Origin: Nocardioides abyssi
GTDB lineage: Bacteria > Actinomycetota > Actinomycetes > Propionibacteriales > Nocardioidaceae
Assembly: GCF_030412915.1 (NCBI RefSeq)
Contig: NZ_JAUHJR010000009.1
Location: 1 to 64,000 of the forward strand
Direction: 5' to 3'
Length of the DNA stretch: 64,000 nucleotides
The notes under the pieces are model-generated. The model was not told where the DNA came from and ran no database searches. It saw only the letters and a program-made list of their open reading frames with translations. The position numbers and the translations under genes are program-made. Of the stretch, positions 52,674 through 60,444 are shown in pieces; position 1 is the stretch's first letter, and each line of letters begins with the position of its first letter.

Positions 52674-54032
52674 GTGAATCGAACCACCACCGCCTCCTGG
52701 GTGAAGCTGATGGCCGGCACCGCCGCGCTGTCCCTCGCCCTGGTCGCCTGCGGCTCCGAGGACGACAGCGAGCCCGCGGCCGAGGACACCTCGTCCCCGT
52801 CGGCGGCCGAGTCGTCGAGCAGCGCTCCCTCGGGCGAGTTCACGAACGACAAGTGCGGCAACGGCACCACCAGCGCCGACACCTACAAGGTCGGCGGCAT
52901 CCTGCCCCTGACCGGCAACCTGGCCTACCTCGGCCCGCCGGAGATCGCGGGCGTCGGCCTGGCCGTCTCCGACATCAACGCCGCGGGCGGCGTGAACGGC
53001 GCCGACGCGTGCCACCAGGTCCTCGACTCCGGCGACACCACCGACCTCGCGGTCAGCACCGCGACGGCCGACCGCCTGGTCAACGCCAAGCCCTCGATCG
53101 TCGTCGGCGCCGCGTCGTCCAGCGTCACGCTGAACGTCGTCGACACCTTCACCGACGCCAAGATCGTCCAGATCTCTCCGGCCAACACCGCGGTGGACCT
53201 GTCGGGCTACTCCGACTACTACTTCCGCACCGCCCCGCCGGACGGCATCCAGGGCTCGGCCCTCGGCACCCTGATCTCCAGCGACGGCTACTCGCGCGTC
53301 GGCTTCCTGGTCTTCAGCGACACCTACGGCACCGGCCTGCGCAACGCCGTCCAGGAGACCGTCGAGGCCTCCGGTGGCGAGTGCACCTACGGCTGCAAGG
53401 GCGACGGCAACGAGTTCCCCGCCGGTCAGACGACCTTCTCGTCCGACGTCAGCGCGGTCCTCGCGACCAACCCCGACGCCATCGTCATCCTCGCGTTCGA
53501 CGAGACCAAGGCCATCGTGCCCGAGCTCGTCTCGCAGGGCTGGGACATGTCGAAGACCTACCTGACCGACGGCAACACCGCGGACTACTCCGAGGACTTC
53601 CCGGAGGGCACGATGGAGGGCGCCCAGGGCACCATCCCGGGTGCTGACGCCTCCTCGGACTTCAAGGACCTGCTCCAGGGCTGGAACCAGAAGGTCAACG
53701 GCGAGGAGCTCAGCGACTACGCCTACGCGGCCGAGTCCTACGACGCCACCATCCTCGGCGCCCTCGCGGCGATCAAGGGCGGCGCCACGGACCCGACCAC
53801 CATCCAGGAGAACCTCGCGGCCGTCTCCGGCGCCTCCGACGGCGAGGAGTGCTCCTCGTTCGCCGACTGCGTCGCGCTGCTCGACGAGGGCTCCGAGATC
53901 CGCTACACCGGCCCGTCTGGCATCGGTCCGATCGACGAGGAGAACGACCCGTCCTCCGCGTTCGTCGGCATCTACACCTACGACGCCACCAACAAGAACG
54001 TCTTCGCCTCCACCGTCGAGGGCACCAAGTGA
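52674..54032 (+). CDS. Branched-chain amino acid ABC transporter substrate-binding lipoprotein
   Basis: A 452-residue type I periplasmic binding protein of the LivJ/LivK family, lipid-anchored outside the membrane. The lipobox is LVAC (Cys25), followed by a Ser/Glu-rich linker, then the fold start GGILPLTGNLAYLGPPEIAGVGLAVSDINAAGGVNG and the hinge blocks. Four cysteines (CTYGC; ECSSFADC) could form two disulfides. GTG 52674 is the favoured start (AAAGG upstream); an in-frame ATG at 52611 would add a 21-residue pre-signal segment. It is the natural partner of the LivHMGF permease encoded on the opposite strand 2 kb downstream; a HNH gene separates them. Confidence 0.92.
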   Translation: MNRTTTASWVKLMAGTAALSLALVACGSEDDSEPAAEDTSSPSAAESSSSAPSGEFTNDKCGNGTTSADTYKVGGILPLTGNLAYLGPPEIAGVGLAVSDINAAGGVNGADACHQVLDSGDTTDLAVSTATADRLVNAKPSIVVGAASSSVTLNVVDTFTDAKIVQISPANTAVDLSGYSDYYFRTAPPDGIQGSALGTLISSDGYSRVGFLVFSDTYGTGLRNAVQETVEASGGECTYGCKGDGNEFPAGQTTFSSDVSAVLATNPDAIVILAFDETKAIVPELVSQGWDMSKTYLTDGNTADYSEDFPEGTMEGAQGTIPGADASSDFKDLLQGWNQKVNGEELSDYAYAAESYDATILGALAAIKGGATDPTTIQENLAAVSGASDGEECSSFADCVALLDEGSEIRYTGPSGIGPIDEENDPSSAFVGIYTYDATNKNVFASTVEGTK

Positions 54033-54088
54033 CCTCATGACCTCCACGGTCGACGGCTGAGCGATCGGCTGTTCAACACGCACCACGG

Positions 54089-54120
54089 CGAGACCCCGGA
54101 CCTCCTGGTCCGGGGTCTCG
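54089..54120. terminator. Hairpin terminator after the binding-protein gene
   Basis: A perfect 14-bp stem (cgagaccccggacc with ggtccggggtctcg) and a TCCT loop, 56 nt after the stop codon. Confidence 0.8.
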
Positions 54121-54169
54121 TCGCATGTGTGGGGGTGGCCCTGGGTCTCCCCGGGCCGGCGGTGGCGCG

Positions 54170-54239
54170 TGTAACGGACCGTCCACTGCTCTGTAGGTGC
54201 GCTGCAGCGTGCCTACAGCGTGGGCAACCGCGCGTTACA
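54170..54239. repeat. 70-bp concentric dyad symmetry
   Basis: Outer arms TGTAACG (54170-54176) and CGTTACA (54233-54239), and an inner 28-bp palindrome at 54191-54218 built on CTGTAGG...CCTACAG with CGCTGCAGCG at its heart (two G-T pairs are the only deviations). Both share the centre 54204.5, with 14 unmatched bases on each side. It lies between the binding-protein terminator and the HNH gene, just outside the first direct repeat. No open frame crosses it in a meaningful way. Confidence 0.7.
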
Positions 54240-54271
54240 AGTGCCGCGGCGGTCGGTCATGGCCATCCGGT

Positions 54272-54295
54272 ACGACGAAGCCGCCCGCCCCCACG
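54272..54295 (+). repeat. 24-bp direct repeat, left copy, flanking the HNH gene
   Basis: Begins acgacgaagccgcccg and ends ccccacg. It is identical over 24 bp to 55825-55848, which is part of the liv operon terminator. The left copy lacks the second arm of that hairpin, so it looks like a duplicated fragment. Confidence 0.75.
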
Positions 54296-54334
54296 CGATG
54301 CGGCAGGCGCCGTACGACGCAGGAACGAGGTGGC

Positions 54335-55603
54335 CTACGTCCGCATGTGGAACGAGACACCGCCGTCAGGATGGCGAGCGGTCTCGAACCTCGGGTCGTG
54401 GATCCGGGCGTGGTGGCGGGGGCAGAGCAGCCGTGCGTTGTTCGTGTCTGACTTCCCGCCGTGGAGCCAGCTGTCGTCATGGTGGGCGTGGCAGAGGTGC
54501 GCCGGCCAGTCGCAGCCGATCGTGGTGCAGGTCTTCTGGGTGATCGCCAGTCCGCGGCGCTGAGCGCCGGAGAACAGCCGGGCGGTCCGGCCGAGGTCGA
54601 GGAGCTCTGACCTCCTACCGAGGACGGCGGGGATGAGGCCCGCCTCGCAGGCCATACGCCGGGCGAGCGAAGCGGAGATCGGTTCGCCGGACTCCAGGGT
54701 GGCGCGGCCGATGTCGCTGTGCAGGTCCGAGTAGTCGATGAGGACGACCACGGAGGCGTTGAGACCGCCGAGCTTCGGGAGCTTGTCGGCGGGGAGGCGT
54801 TCGAGCAACTCGCAGAACGCGTCGCCCATCCGTTCCGGGGAGGGCCTCCGCTCCACGACCTCAGACTGGTGCTGGTCATCCTGCTTGTTGGCTGCCTGGT
54901 GCTTCGGTGCGGCGAAGGCGAGCAGCATCTCCTTCAGCATTTCGCCGTGCAGGGTCGGGATGGAGAACTTCCCGCGGTAGCTGCCTCGCCCGTCCGGTGC
55001 CATGGTCAGCCACGCCTTGGCGCGGGCCTCTCGTTCCTCGCGCTCCAAGGCGCGGGCGTCGCGTTCCTCGCCGATCTCAGGTGCGACGACGGTAAGGACG
55101 TGCTTGGTAAGGATCGCCAGCGTCTTCGGCGTGACGTCCAGCGCCTCGTTCAGGAGGTGCTTCTCAGCCCGCTCCGGGATGGTCGGGTCCTCGAGGTCGT
55201 CCGGCAGCTTGTCAACGCACTCGGCGATCACTCGGGCGTGGTCCACGCTGATCGCGCCCTCAGCCAGCGCCGCTGACGTCGGTGCGTGGCAGTCGAGGGA
55301 CTCGGCCAGCCGCATGCGGCGCTTCGCGGCCGGCCTGTCCTGGCGGGTCTCGTGTCCCCACCACGACGCCGTGTCGGTCGCGCCGACCTTGTCCCCAATC
55401 GCGCGGCGGTCGGCCTCGGCAGCGAGGCGGAGCTCGAGCGCCTCGACGCGTGCGCGGAGGCGGGTGGCTTCGAGCAGCGCCTCGGCGACCTCGGTGTCAG
55501 ACATCGACCACAGCCGGGCCTCGGCCGTTGCGGCGACCTTCTTGTGGGACTTCGCGACCGCGCGGCACACCGGGTGCGCGTGAGGTCGAGAGTCCTTGGC
55601 CAT
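54335..55603 (-). CDS. DUF222 HNH endonuclease
   Basis: A 422-residue DUF222 protein with a C-terminal HNH nuclease domain. The helical DUF222 part runs from about 30 to 330 (DTEVAEALLEATRLRARVEALELRLAAEA; SWWGHETRQDRPAAKRRMRLAESLD; HARVIAECVDKLPDD). The nuclease site is CDWPAHLCHAHHDDSWLHGGKSDTNNARLLCPRHHARIHD with two zinc CxxC/CxxH-like pairs and the HH. Such genes are repeated in many actinobacterial genomes and are thought to be selfish elements. ATG 55603 starts the common form. Its codon use is less G/C-biased than its neighbours, and it is bounded by 24-bp direct repeats, which suggests insertion into the liv locus. Confidence 0.85.
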   Translation of the reverse strand: MAKDSRPHAHPVCRAVAKSHKKVAATAEARLWSMSDTEVAEALLEATRLRARVEALELRLAAEADRRAIGDKVGATDTASWWGHETRQDRPAAKRRMRLAESLDCHAPTSAALAEGAISVDHARVIAECVDKLPDDLEDPTIPERAEKHLLNEALDVTPKTLAILTKHVLTVVAPEIGEERDARALEREEREARAKAWLTMAPDGRGSYRGKFSIPTLHGEMLKEMLLAFAAPKHQAANKQDDQHQSEVVERRPSPERMGDAFCELLERLPADKLPKLGGLNASVVVLIDYSDLHSDIGRATLESGEPISASLARRMACEAGLIPAVLGRRSELLDLGRTARLFSGAQRRGLAITQKTCTTIGCDWPAHLCHAHHDDSWLHGGKSDTNNARLLCPRHHARIHDPRFETARHPDGGVSFHMRT

Positions 55604-55696
55604 GGGTCTACTCAAGCAGCGACCACCGACAGTGCTGGCACTGTTTCCCCAGGTCAGCGAGCGATGCGGACAGCAACCTCGACGAGTTTTTCGACG

Positions 55697-55737
55697 GGTT
55701 TCGAGACAGGCGCTGCGCGCCTTCCTCAACCAGCCGG
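55697..55737 (+). repeat. REP-like dispersed palindromic element, copy 1
   Basis: Layout: GGTTTCGAGAC, a short GC-rich hairpin (aggcgc-tgc-gcgcct), then CCTCAACCAGCCGG. The same outer blocks recur at 61479-61520 around a different hairpin core. It is intergenic, between the HNH gene and the liv terminator. Confidence 0.65.
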
Positions 55738-55824
55738 AGGCCGGCGGCTCCGCCGCGACCCACGACGTACCTCGTCCTCATAACTGCCCCCGCCGCAACG
55801 ACCCTGCGCCAGCAAGGCCCGGGA

Positions 55825-55848
55825 ACGACGAAGCCGCCCGCCCCCACG
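55825..55848 (+). repeat. 24-bp direct repeat, right copy
   Basis: Second copy of the repeat at 54272-54295; here it forms the left half of the liv operon terminator. The two copies are 1553 bp apart and enclose the DUF222-HNH gene and the first REP-like element. Confidence 0.75.
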
Positions 55849-55863
55849 AGGGGGACGGGCGGC
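55833..55863. terminator. Hairpin terminator of the livHMGF operon
   Basis: An 8-bp stem (gccgcccg with cgggcggc), a bulged A, then five C-G pairs closed by an ACGA loop, 37 nt past the livF stop. Confidence 0.7.
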
Positions 55864-55900
55864 TCGGTGTCCGTGCGGCGTACGCCGGCTGGCGGGCCGC

Positions 55901-56692
55901 TCAGGCGGGGCCGGAGTCGCGCTGCTCGTCGACGTCCTTGGCGAGCGTGCCGAGGTACAGCTCGATCACCTTGGGGTCGTTGGCGAGCTCGCGACCGGTG
56001 CCGGTGTAGGCGTCGCGGCCCTGGTCGAGCACGTAGCCGCGGTCGCAGATCTGCAGGCAGCGACGGGCGTTCTGCTCGACCATGACCACGCAGACGCCGG
56101 TCTTGTTGATCTGGCGGGTGCGGATGAAGGTCTCGTCCTGGCGCACCGGCGACAGGCCCGCGGAGGGCTCGTCGAGCAGCAGCACCTTGGGCTCCATCAT
56201 CAGCGCGCGGGCCATCGCGAGCGACTGCCGCTCACCGCCCGAGAGCGCGCCGGCGCTGCGGTCGCGGCGCTCGTGGAGCGTCGGGAAGAGGTCCCACATC
56301 GCGGTGAGGCGCTCCTGCAGCTTCTTGGGCCGGAGGAACAGACCCATCCGCAGGTTCTCCTCGATGGTGAGCGAGGGGAACACGTTGTTGGTCTGCGGCA
56401 CGAAGCCGACGCCGGCCTGCACCAGCTTGTTGGCGCGGTTGTTGGTGATGTCCTCGCCGTGCAGCGTGACGCTGCCGGAGTGGACCTTCACCAGGCCGAA
56501 CATCGCCTTGAGCAGGGTGGACTTGCCGGCGCCGTTGGGCCCGATGATGCCGATCATCTCGCCGGGGTGGGCGACCAGGCTGCAGCCGTTGAGGATGTTG
56601 ACGCCCGGCAGGTAGCCCGCCACGAGGTCCTTGGCCTCGATGACGGCCTGCTGGGACCCCGCCGACGGCGAGGCGGTCTGGGTCTGGGTCAC
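55901..56692 (-). CDS. livF: Branched-chain amino acid ABC transporter ATP-binding protein LivF
   Basis: A 263-residue ATPase of the LivF type. Walker A is GIIGPNGAGKSTLLKAMFG, the signature is LSGGERQSLAMARALM (GGER in place of the more common GGEQ/GGMQ), Walker B is VLLLDEPSAGLSP, and the H-loop has been replaced by Gln: VVMVEQNARR, which is characteristic of LivF proteins. The GTG start at 56692 overlaps the livG stop (GTGA). Last gene of livHMGF; it powers import of leucine, isoleucine, valine or related compounds at the inner face of the membrane. Confidence 0.93.
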   Translation of the reverse strand: MTQTQTASPSAGSQQAVIEAKDLVAGYLPGVNILNGCSLVAHPGEMIGIIGPNGAGKSTLLKAMFGLVKVHSGSVTLHGEDITNNRANKLVQAGVGFVPQTNNVFPSLTIEENLRMGLFLRPKKLQERLTAMWDLFPTLHERRDRSAGALSGGERQSLAMARALMMEPKVLLLDEPSAGLSPVRQDETFIRTRQINKTGVCVVMVEQNARRCLQICDRGYVLDQGRDAYTGTGRELANDPKVIELYLGTLAKDVDEQRDSGPA

Positions 56693-57690
56693 GACTTGTC
56701 TCCCTGCTGGTCGTGCTTGGCTTCGTCGACCGCCTCGTGGGCGGCCTCGTCGGCGCGGACCTCGGCCTCGATCTGCTCGAGCGCACCCTCGGTGAGGACC
56801 TCGTCGTCGCCGAGGTCGGTGTCGTGGTGCGCGCCGAGGTAGGCGTCGATGACGGCCTGGTTCGACATCACGGTGTCGGCCGGGCCCTCGGCGACGACAC
56901 GGCCCTCGGCCATGACGACGACCCAGTCGGAGATGTGGCGGACCACGTGCATGTCGTGCTCGACGAAGAGCACGGTCATGCCCTCGTCGCGCAGCGCCTG
57001 GATGTGGCCGAGCAGCGACTGCGTCAGCGCCGGGTTCACGCCGGCCATCGGCTCGTCGAGCATGATCATCTTCGGGTCGCTCATCAGCGCCCGGGCCATC
57101 TCGAGCAGCTTGCGCTGGCCGCCGGAGAGGCTGCCGGCGTAGTCGTCCTTCTTCTCCAGCAGCTTGAAGCGGGCGAGCAGCTCCTTGGCCTTCTCCTCCA
57201 CGTCCTTCTCCTGGCCGCGCCACAGCGGCTTGAAGACGGACTTGAGGAGGTTCTCGCCGGACTGGTCCTGCGCGCCGAGCATCATGTTGTCCATCACCGT
57301 CATCCGGTTGAGGGACTTCGTCAGCTGGAAGGTGCGCACCATGCCGGCCTTGGCGACGCTCGAGGCCGACGTCTTCGACAGCGACCGGCCGTCGAACTCC
57401 CACGCCGCGCCCGAGCCCGCCGAGCTGGGCTTGTCGAAGCCGGTGATGAGGTTGAAGAACGTCGTCTTGCCGGCACCGTTGGGCCCGATCAGCGCGGTGA
57501 TGATGCCGCGCTGCACCTCGAGGTGCTCGACGTCGACGGCCGTGATGCCGCCGAAGCGACGCTCGATCTTGTCGACCTTGAGGATCGGGTCCTGCTTGGC
57601 CGCGCCCGGCTCGGGGGTGACCCCGGCCATGAGCGCGCGGCGGGCGGCCGGGTCGGCGAGCGACGGCGTACCGATGGTGGTCTCAGACAT
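56689..57690 (-). CDS. livG: Branched-chain amino acid ABC transporter ATP-binding protein LivG
   Basis: A 333-residue ATPase of the LivG type: Walker A ALIGPNGAGKTTFFNLITGF, signature LSGGQRKLLEMARALM, Walker B MIMLDEPMAGVNP, and H-loop VLFVEHDMHVV. It is longer than the usual ~255 residues: about 35 extra residues precede the ATPase core, and an acidic/helical tail of about 45 residues (GDDEVLTEGALEQIEAEVRADEAAHEAVDEAKHD) follows. The tail may contact LivF or LivM. The start overlaps livM by 8 bp and the stop overlaps livF by 4 bp, so the operon is tightly coupled. Confidence 0.93.
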   Translation of the reverse strand: MSETTIGTPSLADPAARRALMAGVTPEPGAAKQDPILKVDKIERRFGGITAVDVEHLEVQRGIITALIGPNGAGKTTFFNLITGFDKPSSAGSGAAWEFDGRSLSKTSASSVAKAGMVRTFQLTKSLNRMTVMDNMMLGAQDQSGENLLKSVFKPLWRGQEKDVEEKAKELLARFKLLEKKDDYAGSLSGGQRKLLEMARALMSDPKMIMLDEPMAGVNPALTQSLLGHIQALRDEGMTVLFVEHDMHVVRHISDWVVVMAEGRVVAEGPADTVMSNQAVIDAYLGAHHDTDLGDDEVLTEGALEQIEAEVRADEAAHEAVDEAKHDQQGDKS

Positions 57691-58894
57691 TGAACCGGAG
57701 CTCCCTCTTGTTGCCCAGGATTCCCTGCGGTCGGAAGATCACGAGCAGGACCAGCGCGACACCGACCACGATGAACGAGAACTGCTCGGTCTGCTGGGCG
57801 CTCATGATGCTGTCGGGCACGTAGGCACGCGCCGACTCCCGGATGAGGATGCGCGCCGAGAAGAACAGCACGGTGCCGAGCACCGGGCCGAGGATCGTCG
57901 CGGCGCCACCCAGCAGCAGGGCGGTGTAGGAGAAGAACGTGATCTGGCGGCCGAGCGCGTCGGGCTGCACGGTCGAGGCGAGCACGTAGACCATGCCGCC
58001 CAGGGCGCCGAAGAGACCACCGATGACCAGGGACTGCATCTTCACGGCGAAGACGTTGCGGCCGAGGCTGCGCATGGCGTCCTCGTCCTCGCGGACACCG
58101 CGCAGCAGGCGGCCCCAGGGGCTGCGGACCAGCAGGTAAACCACGAGGGTGCTGAGCGCGACGAGCGTCCAGGCCACCGCGCGGACCCACCAGCCGTTGA
58201 CGCCGGAGCGCCCGTAGGTGACCGGCATGGCGAAGAACAGGGCGTAGAGGCCGATCAGCACGAGGACGACCGCGGCCACCTTGCCGAGGGTCCCGTCCAG
58301 GCCCGTCCGCGGCGCGGTGCGGGTCGGGTCGGCCGCCCGCTTGAGGCGCCGGCCGACGAGCACGGTCGCGACGATGCAGGCGGCGAACACGAGGCCGCCG
58401 AGCGCCCGGACCCAGCCGGCCCCGTCGGCGACGTCGGTGTAGTTGAACGGCGCGAGCGTCCAGGCGCCGTCACCGAAGAACGACAGGTCGACGAAGGCCG
58501 GCTGGTAGGTCCGGCCCTGGATGCCCTGGGCGCCGCCGGTGAGGTCCTTGAGGTTCGAGAGCCGCCCGACGAAGCGGATGATCTCCGCCGCCGAGATCGT
58601 CACGATCGCCAGGTAGTCACCGCGTAGCTGCAGTGTGGGGATGCCGAGCACCAGCGCGAAGACGAACGCCAGGCCCAGGCCGACCAGCACCGCGAGCGGC
58701 AGGGGCACGTCGTGCACCAGCGAGATCGCGAAGCCGTAGGCGCCGAGGAGCATGAAGCCGGACTGGCCGAAGTTCAGGAGGCCGGTGTAGCCGAAGTGCA
58801 GGTTCAGGCCGATGACGGCGATGGCGACAGCGGCCGTGCCGGGGCTGATCGCCTCGCGGATGACCGCGCTGAGGATGTCGAGGATGGTGTCCAT
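57683..58894 (-). CDS. livM: Branched-chain amino acid ABC transporter permease LivM
   Basis: A 403-residue permease with about ten membrane helices. Typical LivM blocks: GLNLHFGYTGLLNFGQSGFMLLGAYG, IPTLQLRGDYLAIVTISAAEIIRF, the cytoplasmic coupling loop RSPWGRLLRGVREDEDAMRSLGRN, and the end RPQGILGNKRELRFNV. The ATG at 58894 lies 20 nt after the livH stop. Together with LivH it forms the membrane channel energised by LivG and LivF. Confidence 0.93.
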   Translation of the reverse strand: MDTILDILSAVIREAISPGTAAVAIAVIGLNLHFGYTGLLNFGQSGFMLLGAYGFAISLVHDVPLPLAVLVGLGLAFVFALVLGIPTLQLRGDYLAIVTISAAEIIRFVGRLSNLKDLTGGAQGIQGRTYQPAFVDLSFFGDGAWTLAPFNYTDVADGAGWVRALGGLVFAACIVATVLVGRRLKRAADPTRTAPRTGLDGTLGKVAAVVLVLIGLYALFFAMPVTYGRSGVNGWWVRAVAWTLVALSTLVVYLLVRSPWGRLLRGVREDEDAMRSLGRNVFAVKMQSLVIGGLFGALGGMVYVLASTVQPDALGRQITFFSYTALLLGGAATILGPVLGTVLFFSARILIRESARAYVPDSIMSAQQTEQFSFIVVGVALVLLVIFRPQGILGNKRELRFNV

Positions 58895-58914
58895 GGATTG
58901 AGTCCCTCTCCCCT

Positions 58915-60279
58915 TCAGCCGACCCGCTCGGCGCGGCCGAGGATGCCCTGGGGCCTCACCAGCAGCAGCACGATCAGGATGGCCAGGGCAACGGCGTACT
59001 TGAGGTCACCGGGCGCGCCCAGCGGTCCGGCCAGCTCCACGACGAGCCCGATGATGATCGAGCCGACGAAGGCGCCGAACGCCGTGCCGAGGCCGCCCAG
59101 GGTGACCGCGGCGAACAGCAGCAGCAGGATCTGCATGCCGGTGTCCCAGCGGATGCCGTTGCTGATCACCAGCGCGTAGAGCACGCCGGCGAGACCGGCG
59201 AGGCCCGCGGCGGCGGTCCAGACGAGGCGGATGATCTTGTCCACGTCGATGCCGGACGCCGCGGCGAGCGCCGGGTTGTCCGAGACCGCGCGGGTGGCCT
59301 GGCCGATGCGGGTCCGGACCAGCACGAAGCCGACCAGCCCGATCGCGACGATCGCGACGGCCATCGCGAGGAACGAGAGGTTCGTCAGGGTGACCGGGCC
59401 GAACGAGGTGGTGCCGAAGTCGCGGACCACCACCTTCTGCAGCGAGGCGCCCACGAAGTACTGGTAGGCGTACTGCGCGGCCAGCGCGAGGCCGATCGTC
59501 ACGATCATCATCTGGGTCAGCCCGAGCCCTCGGCGCCGGAGTGGCTGCCAGAGCAGGCGGTCCTGGAGGTAGCCGACCGCCGCGCACACGATCGTGGTGG
59601 CGACGATGCCGAGCCAGAGGTTCATCCCGGCGAGGTTGACCAGCCCGTAGGCGACCATGCCGCCGAGGGTGACCAGCTCCGCGTGGGAGAAGTTCGAGAG
59701 GCCCGTGGTGCCGTAGATCAGCGAGAGGCCGAGCGACGCGAGCGCGAGCAGCAGACCCAGGCGCAGGCCGTTGACCACCGACTGCGCGATCTGGTCGGTG
59801 AAGGAGTCACCGCCGGCGTCGTAGTCCTCGTCGCGCACCTCGACGATCGGCGAGACCGCCGAGCCGAGGTTCGCGGTGACCTTGACCGAGCCGTCCGGAC
59901 CGGCGATGGCCGCCCGCGGCGGCTGCTGCTCGAGGCCGTCGGGCAGGGACTCGTCGTCGAGGACGACGAAGTAGTCGCCGGCCTCGGTGACGGTGAAGCT
60001 GAACTTGCCGTCGGCCTCGGTGGTGACCGTCTCGATGTCGGTCCCCTGCGCGTCGCGCAGGATGACGTCGACCCCGGCGACCGGGTCGGAGCGGGAGCCG
60101 ACGGTGCCGCTGATGCAGCCCGTCTCGTCCGGCTTGGGGAGGCAGAGGGTCGCTGCACTCGCGCTCGAGCCGCCGACCAGCAGGAGCAGCGGGAGCACCA
60201 GGCCCAGCAACATCGTGCCGACCAGGCCCTTCCTCACCGCCCTCGCACCGACCGTGCGGACGTAGTGACGAGACTTCAA
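58915..60279 (-). CDS. livH: LivH permease with a secreted Ig-like N-terminal domain
   Basis: A 454-residue fusion. Residues 1-44 are a signal peptide (core TMLLGLVLPLLLLVGGSSASA), about 45-150 form a carboxypeptidase-regulatory-like beta-sandwich (GCISGTVGSRSDPVAGVDVILRDAQG and TEADGKFSFTVTEAGDYFVVLDD), and about 165-454 are a standard LivH permease (LIYGTTGLSNFSHAELVTLGGMVAYG ... VRPQGILGRAERVG). Ordinary LivH is near 290-310 residues and lacks the first two parts. The start is TTG 60279, 6 nt after GGAGG. First gene of the operon. The extra domain would lie outside the membrane, perhaps docking the binding protein or wall polymers. Confidence 0.88.
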   Translation of the reverse strand: MKSRHYVRTVGARAVRKGLVGTMLLGLVLPLLLLVGGSSASAATLCLPKPDETGCISGTVGSRSDPVAGVDVILRDAQGTDIETVTTEADGKFSFTVTEAGDYFVVLDDESLPDGLEQQPPRAAIAGPDGSVKVTANLGSAVSPIVEVRDEDYDAGGDSFTDQIAQSVVNGLRLGLLLALASLGLSLIYGTTGLSNFSHAELVTLGGMVAYGLVNLAGMNLWLGIVATTIVCAAVGYLQDRLLWQPLRRRGLGLTQMMIVTIGLALAAQYAYQYFVGASLQKVVVRDFGTTSFGPVTLTNLSFLAMAVAIVAIGLVGFVLVRTRIGQATRAVSDNPALAAASGIDVDKIIRLVWTAAAGLAGLAGVLYALVISNGIRWDTGMQILLLLFAAVTLGGLGTAFGAFVGSIIIGLVVELAGPLGAPGDLKYAVALAILIVLLLVRPQGILGRAERVG

Positions 60280-60297
60280 ACCGGTCCTCCCATCCAG

Positions 60298-60324
60298 GCA
60301 CCCGACGGGCACCCGACGGGCACC
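60298..60324. repeat. Short 11-bp tandem repeat in the livH leader
   Basis: About 2.4 copies of gcacccgacgg, just upstream of the livH ribosome binding site. On the minus strand a TAGACT hexamer lies nearby upstream and may be the operon's -10 box. Confidence 0.45.
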
Positions 60325-60444
60325 GCCCGCAGAGTCTAGGGGGACGCAACGTGGCGCGGGGCACATCCGGCCCGGCGCGCGTCGGCTTTACCGGACCGTG
60401 ATCTAGCGGTGACGTGCCGGCGACCCCGAAGGCTTGGAGACGGC

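Noticed and set aside
54129-54563. Open plus-strand frames across the dyad and the end of the HNH gene
   Set aside because: They cover a strong palindrome and the antisense of the HNH motif; no start signal or recognisable protein.
54272-55848. Insertion sequence or transposon between the liv genes
   Set aside because: No transposase and no terminal inverted repeats at the ends; only direct repeats and the HNH gene.
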